This document shows positions 36,061 to 46,998 of a stretch of DNA of 64,000 nucleotides, in pieces (the first letter of the stretch is position 1; each line of letters begins with the position of its first letter). The position numbers were made by a program, and so were the translations under genes. The notes under the pieces were generated by a model that worked only from the letters and a program-made list of their open reading frames with translations, was not told the DNA's origin and did no database searches. Source of the stretch: Poecilobothrus nobilitatus (lineage: Eukaryota; Arthropoda; Insecta; Diptera; Dolichopodidae); assembly GCA_947095535.1 (NCBI GenBank), contig OX352772.1:114225253-114289252 (forward strand), written 5' to 3'.

Positions 36061-37990
36061 TTACAAAAGTTCACTCAGTCTATATGCTGATGCAGACGAC
36101 CAAATCGAATTTAAATAGACCAATCTTGAGTGAATATGTACAAAGTATATATTGGATAGTAATTGCTTAGGTAAAATTTTACGTATCCTATTTAGTGCTG
36201 CAACATAAGATATAATTTTCTTTTTTAAATAATTAATATTATCTTCCCATTTCATTATGTTGTATTGTATTTGATATTTAATTGTATTGACTTTCTCTAT
36301 AGTTTCATTATTTAAAACTAGTTGGTATGTATCAGGAATATTTTTTTTTGAATATCATAAATTTTGTTTTAGACTTAATTTTAAGTTTACAAGAGCCAAA
36401 ATATTTATCAAGTGAATTTAAGCCCGATTCCATGTTTCTAAATATACTTTCCATCGATACTTCACTAAAAACTAACAGAGCATCGTTCGCATACATAATT
36501 AAGGTACCATTTAAGGGAACATTAAAAACATCATTGATGTAGATGAGGAACAATAGTGGTCCAAGAATTGACTCTTGTAGGACACCTTTATGTACTTCGC
36601 GATGAGTGCTTTTATACAACCCTATTTGGACATATTGAGTTCTATTAGATAAATAACTGCTAATTAGCTTTATGGACTTTAAATCATGTTTTGCCAAACC
36701 TTTGTGCAAAGAAGTTATTTTTGAAATTTTGAGCTGATCAGGAAAGGAGTTTTTTTTTATTCAATTATTGAACAAATTCTTCAACGTAATTTTTTTTTCA
36801 TTGGATAGGAACTTAAGATCCTTAACAAACAGACAATCATATCCAGCAGAAATATTATTTCTTACATTTTTTATATATTGATTCAGTGTAGAAATTGGAA
36901 CAGGTTTAAAAAAGAATTGGTTTTCCTTAAATAAATAATCCAAGCCGAAACTACTTTCGTCACACTCTGTGTATTATTAATTACAGAAAAATTATCATTA
37001 AAACAATTGACGATTTTAATAGGATGTTGTATCATCATCCTATTAAAATTGATATTTTTGGGTAAACTATTGTTGTTGTAATTTATAGTTCTATTATATT
37101 AGTTCCAATTATTGAATAATTAATTATTAATCTTTGGATTATAATAATTTCTTTGGATTATTGATATTCTGATTACATTGATCAATAAAACATTTTTTTT
37201 TTTAATATTTTTTATTTGCAAACCGATTTTATATTAGAATTATTAGGGTATAATTTTGTCAGTTTATACAGTCTTTCTTTTTCTTTCGATAATACTAGTA
37301 ATTCATACGTCATGAATGGTTTTCAAAATTTATATTTTTGCAACTTAATATTTTGTTTAGTATTAAGTTGAACTATTTTAATCCATTTAGAAATGAAATC
37401 AGTGTAGTTTAAGTTGTGATTATTAAAATTTAAATTATTAAATTCTAAAACTGATTTTATTTTCTTCATAATAGTTTGAGTTTTTGTGTTATCATTAAGA
37501 TTTGATCTTAGAGTTTTGATTTGTAATAGTAATATATTATGATCACTCAAATAATTTTCAGATATAGAAAGTGTATTATATGATAACAGATCAGTGCAAA
37601 AATGGTTAATAGTTGTTGAAGAAGTTAAACCGGTTCTCGTTAGCATTGAAGGTGATATGGAGTTTAAAATAATAAAACCATTAGAATTTAATATATTAGT
37701 GTAACTTTGCGTATAGTTTCGGCTTTCTAGAAGATTTATTTCGAGATCGCCAACTATATTAGACCAGAATTACCAGAATTAGCAACTAAATTACCAGACT
37801 GTTCAACATATCATAGGTTTTTTTTGCTAATTCTGAAACATTTTAGGTGAATCCATTTTGTACAAGTATAGCACTGAAGATTGAGATCTTCCTCATCACT
37901 CGAAATAATTTCTATGCTGCAAACCTGACATTTGGTTCTAGTTTTATTTTGATTTGTTGAATATCTTTTATTTTTACGTCACATTTTTCT
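36061..37990 (-). pseudogene. CR1/L2-like non-LTR element: PHD-like finger, endonuclease, RT
   Basis: On the minus strand, from right to left. A zinc finger (37990-37820) has CQVC, then CYTCTKWIHLKC, a PHD-type C-x2-C...C-x2-C...H-x2-C pattern cut by a stop before its last pair; PHD fingers occur in ORF1 of CR1-type elements. Endonuclease fragment (37750-37320) has GDLEINLLES and LSDHNILLLQIK (the SDH motif). RT fragment (36709-36332) has SILGPLLFLIYINDVFN and the catalytic motif changed to YAND. RT/thumb end is at 36255-36061. The middle of ORF1 and RT blocks 1-3 are missing or unreadable. Confidence 0.72.
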
Positions 37991-38169
37991 TTAGCACTAT
38001 ACTTTTATTTAATTTGAATTTAATAAAATAATATAATTTTTTAATTTGTTTTTTAAATTTTTTTAATTTTTGCACGAATTCAAGTTTTATTAACTTGACA
38101 GATGAAGTGTTATATAATTTATATGTTATTATTATTGTTAATTTTTATTTCAATAGTGTTCACTCCAGG

Positions 38170-40200
38170 TTTTATATGTATTTTGTTGGTAGAATGTAAA
38201 AGGGTAGGTTATAAATAAGTTTTAGTGTTTAGTTTTGTGCAATTTGTAATTTCTGCATATGGGTAGTTGCACAATATGCCCAGACTGGAGCACTATACAC
38301 TACAATTGGCTAGAATACACTTTTATAAACTGGAAGCTTGTTTTCAGTTGCTATTATGGCGAAAATTTAATATCCTTGAAGTTTTGTTCGCTTTGTCAAG
38401 TTGTACTGATGTGCAGGAATTTTTTTTTTTGAGATGGGTTCCTAAGTATTTAACAGTATCGACATAGTCTACCGTTTTTGAGTTTAAAATTAAATTTGTT
38501 TGTGGCATGTACATTAAAAGTACATGGACTATCTTTTTCAGGTAAAGTAGATAGCTTTCGTTTTTTCAGTGTTAATGGCTATTTTCTATTTAAAGAAATA
38601 ATTGGATATGATGTCTAAGCCTGTTTGGAGCTTGGAATTACGCTATTATTACTCATTGTATCAGCAATGAAAATGGCGGTATCGTCCAGAAAAATAGAAA
38701 TTAGATTACCATCCAAATCCTGTATATCTGCTGTGTAAATATTGTGGGTACTGATCCCTGTGGGACACCAGGAAAGATATTTCTTATATTGGAACTAGTT
38801 TCTCCAATGTGGACTCGAAAACATCTATTGTTTAAAAAACTTTGTATAATTTTTATAAAATATGTAGGCATTCCTATTTGGTTTAGTTTATGCACAAGCC
38901 CATTGTGCCAGACCATATCAAATACAGCCTGAATATCAAGTATAACCATGTCAGTTGATTAAATCTCACAGTATTTGGCTTTAATATAATTGTTTTGCTC
39001 TCAAGAGCGAATGAACAATATTGTGCTCAGCTCCAAATCCAAATTGTTCATTAGGCAGTATATTCGTGGAGTTTAGAATTTTAACAATTCATTTTATTAA
39101 TTATTTTTTCAAAGATTTTTGACATGGTGCTTAATAGACTAATTGGTCTGTAGCTATCATCTGAATTGGGTGGCTTCTTAGGTTTAAGAATAGCTATAAC
39201 TTTAGTTTCCTTCCAGATTTGTAGGACACTTTTACATTTTAGAGAGAATTTTAGAGGTTTCGATAGGTACATAAGTTATTAATATTGTCAAGGTCTGGTG
39301 ATTTCTTGTTTTTTAGTGATCGTATAATCTCAATTACTTCGCTGACTGTGATTGATTCTTGTTTATTTAAGCTTATCTCAGCATTTTCGAGTTGATTTAT
39401 TGTTTGCTCAACTGCTGTGATAGTATTATTATCGCTTAGTAAGGAGTTTTGATAGTTTTTGTCGAAAAAGTGTTGAACAATTAAATTAACTTTTTTTAAA
39501 TTTGTAATGTATCTTTTATTTTTATATTCAAGAATTGAAATATTTTGGTTTCTGTTTTTAGTGGTTTTCCAGAAGGACTTGCAACATTTCTTTAAGGATT
39601 TTAGTGTGCTATTCCATTTTTGAAATTTCATATTCAATTCTACTGTTTAGATGTTGTATTTGAGCTCTGTAAATTAAAATTCGATTTCTAAGCGATTTTC
39701 TTTCAATGCAATTTCGCATTTTTATCATATTTAATATATTTTTCGGATACAATTGTATCTTGTGGAACTCAGTTTTTAAATTCTTTGATCAAGATTTTCC
39801 TATGCACTTCCCAGTTAGTTTTGGTATAATCTATTACTTCCATTACAGTTACAGCTTTAGAAGTTATTTCTATTGTGTTTGTTAGGAACATATCTAGAGT
39901 TGAAGGCTTACATTTAAAATTGGCTGATATGTACAATCAGGTCAGCTAGATACAGAATCATAAATTTATCTATTGAAAGCGGGTTTTCCAAAATATTGCC
40001 CAGGCCCTCATATAGCCCCATGCTTGATTAGGAAAATTTAGATCTCCTATGATATATTTACCTTGTAACCGAGAAAATTTGAGTAGGTCTGATTTAAACA
40101 TATTATTTATATGTTTAGTATCTTTATTTAATAAGCAAGAGTTAATACAATTCTTAATATTATCGGAAATTATATACATATATAATATGTATATAGATAA
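38170..40200 (-). pseudogene. Jockey-like non-LTR element 1: endonuclease and RT
   Basis: Minus strand, right to left: endonuclease block GKYIIGDLNFPNQAWGY (about 40060-40010), then a linker frame 39637-39251 (SEVIEIIRSLKNKKSPDLDN), RT blocks WKETKVIAILKPKKPPNSDD and SYRPISLLSTMSKIFEK (39272-39081), the palm region LDIQAVFDMVWHNGLVHKL (motif A Asp preserved) and GVPQGSV (38949-38701), and a thumb end near 38230 (YKLHKTK). The FADD/YADD block is lost in a degenerate stretch around 38600-38700. Many stops; a fossil. Confidence 0.75.
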
Positions 40201-41223
40201 CGCAAGTAAACAAAATCTCTCACAATTTTTTTTTAATTGGAAGTGCCACAAAGAAAGAATATATTGCATTAAAAAAATAAACATATTCTTTTTGGTTGTT
40301 CTTTCTCATTCTACATTCTTCAAATTTATTTATTTTATTTTTCTAACGAAAAATCAAACAAGTCACAAATGTAAAGGTTTTTTTGTTATTTAAGATGTTT
40401 TTGGTATGCATTAGGGTGTTAGTTTTATTTTTTTTTCTATTAATTTCATATTTATGAATAGTTTATATATTTTTTTTTTATTTTCAGTCACTTTATGTAA
40501 TAAAAAGAAGTAGCCAAGTAAAAAATTTGTTATAAATGGAGAGTAGTAGAATAGCCAGTCATATATGTATATACATATATACATATGTATATGTATATGC
40601 ATATTAATTTTTTCTTTGCTTAGAAATGAGTAAATTTTTTTTATAAATTCTGTGTACATAACCTTAAAATTTAAAAGCTTTTATATTAAAATGATAGAAA
40701 ATTGGTAAGTAAATTTTTTTTAATGTTCTGTTCAGGTGGAGTTTTTGTATATTAAATTTCATTAAGAAAATATGAAATATATGTAATGAAATGAAGCTTG
40801 GAGTTTCTTCTTTACTCTTGTAAAAAAATTAAATTTCAAATCGCATTTTTCAGTGCAATTTTGAATAAAAAACGAAAGGAGGTTCTGATTTTTATGTAAG
40901 TAAATTTTCAAATTTTTATTACAGTTATCAAAAAAAAAAGGTGTAGTATTTAATAGTGAAGTATAGAAGTAGTTGTAGTAAAACATAATAAAATATATTG
41001 AAGATTAATTTAATTTATTAGTTCATTGAATTTTAGTAATTATTGAATTTAATTGCAATTTTTAGTTTTATTTTAACTTTCAAAAAAAATTTATTTCAAT
41101 TTTGAAAGTTCAATTAATTATTGTTTTTATTTTAAATAAAATAAAATTTCCGTTTTCAGTTAAAAGTTAAAGCTTTAGTTTTTTATTTAGTTTTTAATTA
41201 TTCTATTACTCTTTTTAATTATA
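40201..41223. other. A+T-rich stretch without recognised gene
   Basis: Nothing that I can support as coding. Contains a (TATA)CATA/TATG-type simple repeat at about 40560-40605 and long T runs. Probable edges of flanking elements. Confidence 0.5.
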
Positions 41224-42860
41224 ATGGTTCGAAAATGTGCGCTTTCTGGATGTAAATCCAATTATAATTCTCACGCGAATAACATTCCAACTTTTAAATT
41301 TCCAAAAAATGAACCATTAAGAACATTATGGATAAGCGCTATATGAAAAGAAAATTGGCAACCTACGGCGTATAGTTGCATATGCCCTTATCACTTTAAA
41401 GAGTCGTGTTTTTCTTATACTAATAAAAGGCAACGTTTATTGCCAAACTCTGTTCCAAGTATTTTCCCCAATAATTTAGCATATTTATCTGATAATACAA
41501 ATAGCACAGGAACGTCAAATTCTCAGGGTAGTAATTTTATTTTAAACTTTAATAATTTAGTTTCAAACTTTGATAAAAATATTAATTTAAATGGCTGGTT
41601 TCTACATAAAAATAGAGAAAGTATTGTTTTATGCGTATTGCAAGAAGATGAATATTTCCGTTGTGCTTTTAAATTTAGAATTGTAATTAATAATAATCTT
41701 CTTGTTACCTGCTTCACAGGCTCTGAAAAAGAACCAGCCAAAAATTTTGAACACATTTTACCCAAAAATATGAAACTTGTATTTTGGTCTCAGCTAAAAC
41801 AATTGATATCGTTTTTTGATAATACCAAATCATCCGTTTCTGATGAACCATTAATAATTTTACAAAACGCTTTGATCTTGTTAAATGATTATATAAATTT
41901 CGAGGATGATTCTGTAAAACGGGATAAATTAAATTTTATTTTTAATTAAATTGAACTGATAAATCTAAAATCACCGAAATATAGTTGTGATACCATGGTA
42001 ATGTCATTTTTCACTTTTGCACATTCCAAAGCTCATTATAAAATTATTTCTCAATTTCTTTCTCTTCCAAGCAGTCGCCATCTTCAAAGACTATCTTCTC
42101 AATTGCATGTAACCCCTGATTATAAACATTTAGAAAATGATAATAATTATTTAACAGTAGCTTCTCAATCCTTAACGGAACGAGAAAAATTTGTAGCCAT
42201 TTTAGTTGACGAAATTTATGTAGAACAAGGTCTACAATACAAAGCGAATGGTGTCGTTGGAATGGCTGACAATAAATCTACACAAGCTGCCAGAACAATT
42301 ATAGCTTTTATGATTAAGTCTGTTTACGGAAATTTCAAAGAAATTGTCCGTTTACTTCCCGTACTTCAACCGTCAGGTGAATACTTGACAGAAAATACAA
42401 AAGCTATAATTGAATTAGCCCAAAGTAAAGGCTTCCGCGTTCTTGTAATTATCACAGATAATTACAAAATAAATCAAAATATGTTTAAAAATTTGAGTAT
42501 TCAAAATCAACCCTAACGGTAAGGGAAATATATATTTGCAGTTTGACACTGTACATCTTTTCAAAAACATTCGCAACAATTTTCTTTAAGCACCAAACCA
42601 GTGCTTAACATTTTCAGATTTTGAAACCAAAGAAATTAAACATGCCCGTTTTGCGCATTTCACGGAGTTGTTTGAAAAGGAAGAAAATTTTCAAATTAGA
42701 AAAGCTTATAAATTAAACAGGAAGTCTTTAAATCCAACCAGTTTTCAGAAACAAAAAGTTTCATTTGTAGATAATATATTCCACTATTCTACAATTGCTT
42801 CCTTAAAAGAATTTGAAAAAATGCGACCAACTGCTGATTTCTGTGAAATTACCCGATTCG
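41224..42860 (+). pseudogene. P-like/THAP9-type transposase 4, broken
   Basis: ATG at 41224 begins a full THAP finger: CALSGC, IPTFKFPKNEPL, an in-frame TGA at 41344, and CICPYHFKESCF (C-x2-H). The frame 41440-41949 is linker. 41995-42516 contains the P catalytic region with VAILVDEIYVEQGLQYKANG (first Asp) and VLVIITDNYKINQ (second Asp). After frameshifts, 42640-42860 reads RFAHFTELFEKEENFQIRK and SLNPTSFQKQKVSFVDNIF, the insertion domain after DDE. The D-x2-E segment is missing, as the copy stops at about 42860 against Jockey sequence. More complete THAP domain than the other three P-like copies in the window. Confidence 0.82.
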
Positions 42861-42865
42861 CAACC

Positions 42866-43170
42866 CTATGATTTTCCCATTCGCAACCCTATGATTTTCG
42901 CGAAAGTAAGCACTACGCGGTAGGCACCTGAGGTACTCCTGCGTTGATCGGATATGGAATAGATTGAATTTTTGTTAACTCTAACAATAAAAAATCTATC
43001 ATACAGAAAACTTTGTGTAATTTTCTCTAGATACGTTGGGATTTGAAGTATGTGCATTTCATGTGAAATTGCATTGTGACAAACAGTATCGAATGCTTGT
43101 TCATTATCTAGAGAAAGCGTACCGATTAATTTTTTTCAAATTTAAGTTATTTTTAATTATAAATTTAATT
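42866..43170 (-). pseudogene. Jockey-like element 2: RT palm fragment left of the Polinton
   Basis: Minus strand reads GTLSLDNEQAFDTVCHNA (palm A), then QIPTYLEKITQSFLYDRFFI, then an INAGVPQ block in another frame. It is the continuation of the RT at 60684-59868, from which it is separated by the 16.7-kb Polinton. It ends at about 42866 against the P-like copy, near a repeated phrase cgcaaccctatgattttc (two copies 22-24 bp apart at 42858-42900). Confidence 0.7.
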
Positions 43171-43176
43171 ATCATT

Positions 43177-43661
43177 GGTAGGTAACCCTGCCCTTTGGGG
43201 TGGGAAAAAAATTTGACCCATATCGCACGACATGCTGACCTACATTTTGATTTATGAGTTTAATGTAGGTCATGCTTGGTTAGTAGGTCAAGAACTTGTT
43301 TTGATCGTTTTGGTTTAGGTTTCACGTTAAGTTGTATGTGTGGGTTGTTAACTTATAAGTTCCAAATGGTTTTATAGTAGGAAGTCAGTTGTTAAACAAT
43401 TTAAAGTAGTTTCGGCCATTAATAAACAATATTGTATAACTGAAGTTTAAATACTAGGCGCACATATAAAAGTAGTAAAAAAATTTCTTATATGAAAATA
43501 AAAAACAGAAAAAAAATTTTTATTTATCTATAGCGCATCTTTAAAATTGAAAAGAAAAAGTGTAATCCTGCTTTTTTTTTTTTTTTGTTAGCATAAAGAA
43601 AAAAAAATAAAGTAAGATAATATAGATTTTTTTTTTTGCTTACATAAAAATATGGTCTCTT
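43177..43661 (+). repeat. Polinton left terminal inverted repeat
   Basis: Pairs with 59389-59861. Shared segments include acatgctgacctac, tattatatgtgcgcctagt-type text read in reverse, long A/T runs, and the inner end gcttacataaaaat followed by atctcttctg-like sequence. About 90% alike by eye. Confidence 0.88.
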
Positions 43662-43768
43662 CTGAAAAAAATAATTCAAAGATAGGTTAAATGGTATCTA
43701 TTTTAAAAACATAAGATAAAAATAAAAGACATTTATTTTTATGTTTAAATTCTTTTATTATTATATTT

Positions 43769-43996
43769 TTATTTAAATCTAAGTTTTAACATTTTTTTAC
43801 GATGATCAGATGTTAAAATTGCAGAAATAGTGAGACCAACTTTTTCTATACGTCTTTGAAATCTACTTGTATCACGTGCGTATTCTTCCCAAAGACTTTT
43901 CCTTGCTGATCTGTAAGCATACTCCCATACATGCATAACGTGAATTTCTTGTTTAATATTGAAGTGAACTGTTTTAGTTTTGTTATTTAAATTCAT
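43769..43996 (-). CDS. GADD34/PPP1R15-like protein of the Polinton
   Basis: A 75-residue protein, fully open, ATG at 43996 (the frame is open nine bases further, without an earlier ATG). It looks like the C-terminal functional region of GADD34/PPP1R15, also found in herpesviral ICP34.5 and asfarviral DP71L. An RVxF-type PP1-docking motif KTVHF lies at residues 8-12. A hydrophobic IHVMHVW follows (18-24), then an Arg-rich stretch and WEEYARDTSRFQRRI (36-50) with the invariant Trp and ARD-x-x-RF, and LTSDHRKKML near the end. The family brings protein phosphatase 1 to phosphorylated eIF2-alpha, reversing translational arrest by PKR/PERK-type kinases. It sits 108 bp inside the left inverted terminus, divergent from the ATPase, 27 bp past the end of the next minus-strand gene. 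That makes it Polinton cargo and not flanking DNA. Function is inferred from motifs. Confidence 0.78.
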   Translation of the reverse strand: MNLNNKTKTVHFNIKQEIHVMHVWEYAYRSARKSLWEEYARDTSRFQRRIEKVGLTISAILTSDHRKKMLKLRFK

Positions 43997-44023
43997 ATCG
44001 TGCAAGTATGAAAATTGAAAGTC

Positions 44024-44506
44024 TTAATCTAACATTTTTTCCTTTAAAAGATACATATATACATTATAACAATTTTTAACAGCACATCTGAAATTGTTGT
44101 TTGATAAGTGTATAGGACAATTTGATTTAAAGTTATCAATCTTTTGCAATGACGGTAAGTTTCTGCTTAGATCTTCTATTTTAACACTGTCAATGTACTT
44201 TTGAAGAAAAAGTTTTTTTTGTTCTCCTTTAACATACATTTTTTCAGCTGACTCTAAATAGTTTTTTAATATACATTTTACATCTAAATATTCAACTAAA
44301 CCGTTATTCTATTTAAGTCCATTTATTTTACTTTCGCAATACTGATTATTATATTTCATATCCTGACTAAGTTCTTCTGCGGGGTACGGTGCTTTGAAGT
44401 GATACACAGTTGGAATTAAACTTCCTTTTTCAAGTATGGCTAACTCTTTTAGGAAATATTGCTTTTCATTTCCTTGTAAAAATTGTAGGTCAACTATGAG
44501 AACCAT
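44024..44506 (-). pseudogene. Conserved Polinton-associated protein of unknown function, one in-frame stop
   Basis: 161 codons from ATG at 44506 with a single in-frame TAG at codon 66 (44309-44311), placed where related proteins appear to have Trp (context GLK-stop-NNGLVEY). Visible features: MVLIVDLQFLQG at the start, KELAIL, a FKAPYPAEEL block, YVKGEQKKLFLQKYI, and a C-terminal CPIHL...CAVKNCYNVY with spaced Cys and His. I have the impression of a family that recurs in invertebrate Polintons, with no known function; an RNase H-like fold is possible but not shown. Co-oriented with and just upstream of the GADD34-like gene, so the two may be co-transcribed. Confidence 0.6.
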
Positions 44507-44625
44507 GTCGAAGGTTTATGGAAGAATGTTCCACAGAATAACTAAATTACATTTATATTCACTTCGGGAAAAGAGCTTTTCGTATAAATATAGGTTAACA
44601 AAGTTAGTTTTTAACTAATACAATT

Positions 44626-45423
44626 ATGCTGTTTCACCCGTTTACTATGATGGTGACTGGTCTATCATGCTGTAGTAAAACCAATTTTATTCATAATTTA
44701 ATAAAATATAAAAAAGAAAATATACAATCATATATTAATAGCATAATTTGGTGTAATCCAGACAAAAATGGCGTTCCAAAATATGTTAAAGATATGGGAT
44801 ATAGTAATACTATTCCAGATTTTAATGATAATCAAAAACCTTTGTTAATTATTATCGATGATATGATGTTAAATTCTCATGATAAGTATGTATCTGATTT
44901 ATTTACTAGAGGATCACATCATAGAAATTTATCGGTAATATTTGTAACACAAAATGTTTTTCACCAGGGTAAATTTTCAAGAGATATTTCACTCAACTGT
45001 AAATATTTAGTACTTTTCAAAAATCCAAGAGATAAATCGCAGATATTACCTCTAGCTCGCCAAATATATCCCAATCAAATTAAACCATTTGAAAAAGTAT
45101 ATAATGATGTGACGTCAGTCCCATATGGCTATATATTAATAGATCTTACTCAATACGTTAATGACATATTTCGATTAAGAAGTGATATATTTGGGAAAGG
45201 TTTGTGTTATTGTACGAGAGATCAATTAGAACAATTTGGGGAGGAATATGAAACGTTTGAAGACCAATCGACATATATTGCACCTATTAAAAATCTCGGG
45301 ATCACTTATTTGCCGGAAAAATCTATAAATAGCAAAAGAAAAATTATTATTCAACGTGATGGATTTTTACCTACATTTCTTGGTGCAATACTATCAGGGA
45401 TAATCGGAAATTTTATAAAATGA
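44626..45423 (+). CDS. Polinton genome-packaging ATPase (FtsK/HerA type)
   Basis: 265 residues, uninterrupted. It would drive DNA into capsids. The P-loop region at residues 12-19 reads GLSCCSKT: the Gly before Lys-Thr of Walker A is Ser, likely to harm nucleotide binding. Walker B is intact (LLIIIDD, 73-79), and FVTQN about 30 residues later matches the sensor region of this family. Length fits Polinton ATPases. Stop overlaps the next ATG as ATGA at 45420-45423. Confidence 0.85.
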   Translation: MLFHPFTMMVTGLSCCSKTNFIHNLIKYKKENIQSYINSIIWCNPDKNGVPKYVKDMGYSNTIPDFNDNQKPLLIIIDDMMLNSHDKYVSDLFTRGSHHRNLSVIFVTQNVFHQGKFSRDISLNCKYLVLFKNPRDKSQILPLARQIYPNQIKPFEKVYNDVTSVPYGYILIDLTQYVNDIFRLRSDIFGKGLCYCTRDQLEQFGEEYETFEDQSTYIAPIKNLGITYLPEKSINSKRKIIIQRDGFLPTFLGAILSGIIGNFIK

Positions 45424-46084
45424 ATAATACAACATTTAATAAAATGATAATTTTAAAACCTGAGATTTATGAGAAAATGAAGCAAAATGCGGACGTTGAA
45501 CTTAATGAGTTATATAAAAATATGAAAAAACTATTGTTAAATAAACATCTCACGGACACTCAAAAATGGTATTTATACAGACAAAATCTATTTAAAATAA
45601 GAAACAAAAAACTACAACTTCCTAGAAATAAAGAGGAGAAAATAAAAATTACGGAAACAAAAGGTACTCAAACTCGCGCAAAACCAATGTATATAGATGC
45701 GGAAACTCAATCGCGTTTTCCTGAATATAAGAATGTTGGAATACAAGTTGTTCCTGAAGAAGAAGAAGTATATGAAAAAGAAGCTGATGACGAAGTATTT
45801 GATGATGAAATTCAGGAAAATGTTTTAACAAAAGCAGTGTCAGCTGCTTCAGTCTTAGGAAAAGAAAATCAATTAGAAATCAAAATGTACAAATTTTTGA
45901 AACTGATACAGGAGACATTATAACTGTTCCTTTAGATAGCCCAAGCCCACCAACGAAAAAAGAAAAAACTATAAATAGCAAAGAGTTGAATAATTCATCA
46001 AGACGTGTGTTAAGGCCAGCAGTAGGTAATACTCAAACAGAACTTAATTTTCTAATTCGTAAGAATAAATCCGCAAGCTCATGA
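45420..46084 (+). pseudogene. Polinton acidic protein of unknown function, frameshifted
   Basis: ATG at 45420 overlaps the ATPase stop. The first 160 codons encode a Lys/Asn-rich helical N-terminus (TDTQKWYLYRQNLFKIRNKK) and an acidic middle (EEEEVYEKEADDEVFDDE). A single frameshift near 45890 is followed by an open tail (GDIITVPLDSPSPP, RRVLRPAVGNTQTELNFLI) whose stop at 46082-46084 overlaps the next ATG at 46081. The restored junction with the next gene argues that both parts are one gene. The last ~120 bp belong to the tandemly duplicated segment. Confidence 0.65.
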
Positions 46085-46998
46085 ACAACATACAAGTAAA
46101 TGATGAATTTTATGTCACTTTACTCAGTGATTCATCTATGAACTATTATCCAGAAAATTCATTATCATCTTTTACAAATAAAATGAATAAATACATGTGT
46201 GATTCAAGGTGGAAAGTCGGTATTTCAGAAATGTTGTTAATGATTTCGTTCCAAATGTGTATGGTGAAGAATGGGAAAAAAGTACTCAAATATTTATTAA
46301 AGGTATGCAGAAAGATATGATAGGAGTTGGAACATCATATATTCCATACATAGAAAAACAAATAATATGCGACTGGAAAGTTTTTCTACTACCAACACTA
46401 ATTCAAAATATACGCCCACTTAATAGCTTTACAAGAAAAGAAGTTGAACGACAGTTGATTTGGGGAATTTTTAATTTTATAAACGATGAAGTTCATTATA
46501 CACAACCAACAAAAGCTGAGGAGATGCCTAAAAATTTAAGTTACACCACAATATACTAAGCCTAAAATAGATATAAAAATAAGACCAAATTACGCTTATA
46601 CCCTCGAAGGACTTTTGACAACATGTTTCAAACAAGTATCTTTTAAAGTTACAGATTTTAAAAAATATAAATCACGTGTAATAGAAGCTTTCAAAACTTT
46701 TATAGATAGTGTACAATTGATTCCCATTAGTAAACCAAATATGTTTTTTATATACACAGACATAATTGAACCGCAAAAAATAGGTGATAAAGATGAAAGG
46801 TGTTTAAGATCTGTTAACATACAAAATTATTTCACTGATACTGTAAAAGAATTCAGTAATATTCAATATTGCAATGTGGAGAAATCATTTAATAACATTT
46901 CATTACTTTTATGTGATAAATATGGATACAAAATAAACTTTTCCAATATTTTGGAAATTCGATTTTACAAAACTATATATTATTTTATTTTATTCATT
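46081..46998 (+). pseudogene. Polinton penton-like (minor capsid) protein, unit 1
   Basis: N-terminus NDEFYVTLLSDSSMNYYPEN fits the start of the second structural protein of Polintons, probably the single jelly-roll penton. A 1-nt deletion at about 46233 breaks the frame in this unit only. A second frameshift near 46545, shared with unit 2, precedes the C-terminal half (MFFIYTDIIEPQKIGDKDER, ending NILEIRFYK). The C-terminal frame has no stop before the next gene. The penton assignment is from family knowledge and gene order. Confidence 0.65.

Noticed and set aside
43769..43996. GADD34-like frame as a host PPP1R15 exon next to the Polinton
   Set aside because: It lies inside the left terminal repeat, before Polinton genes, and the flanking host DNA is Jockey sequence.
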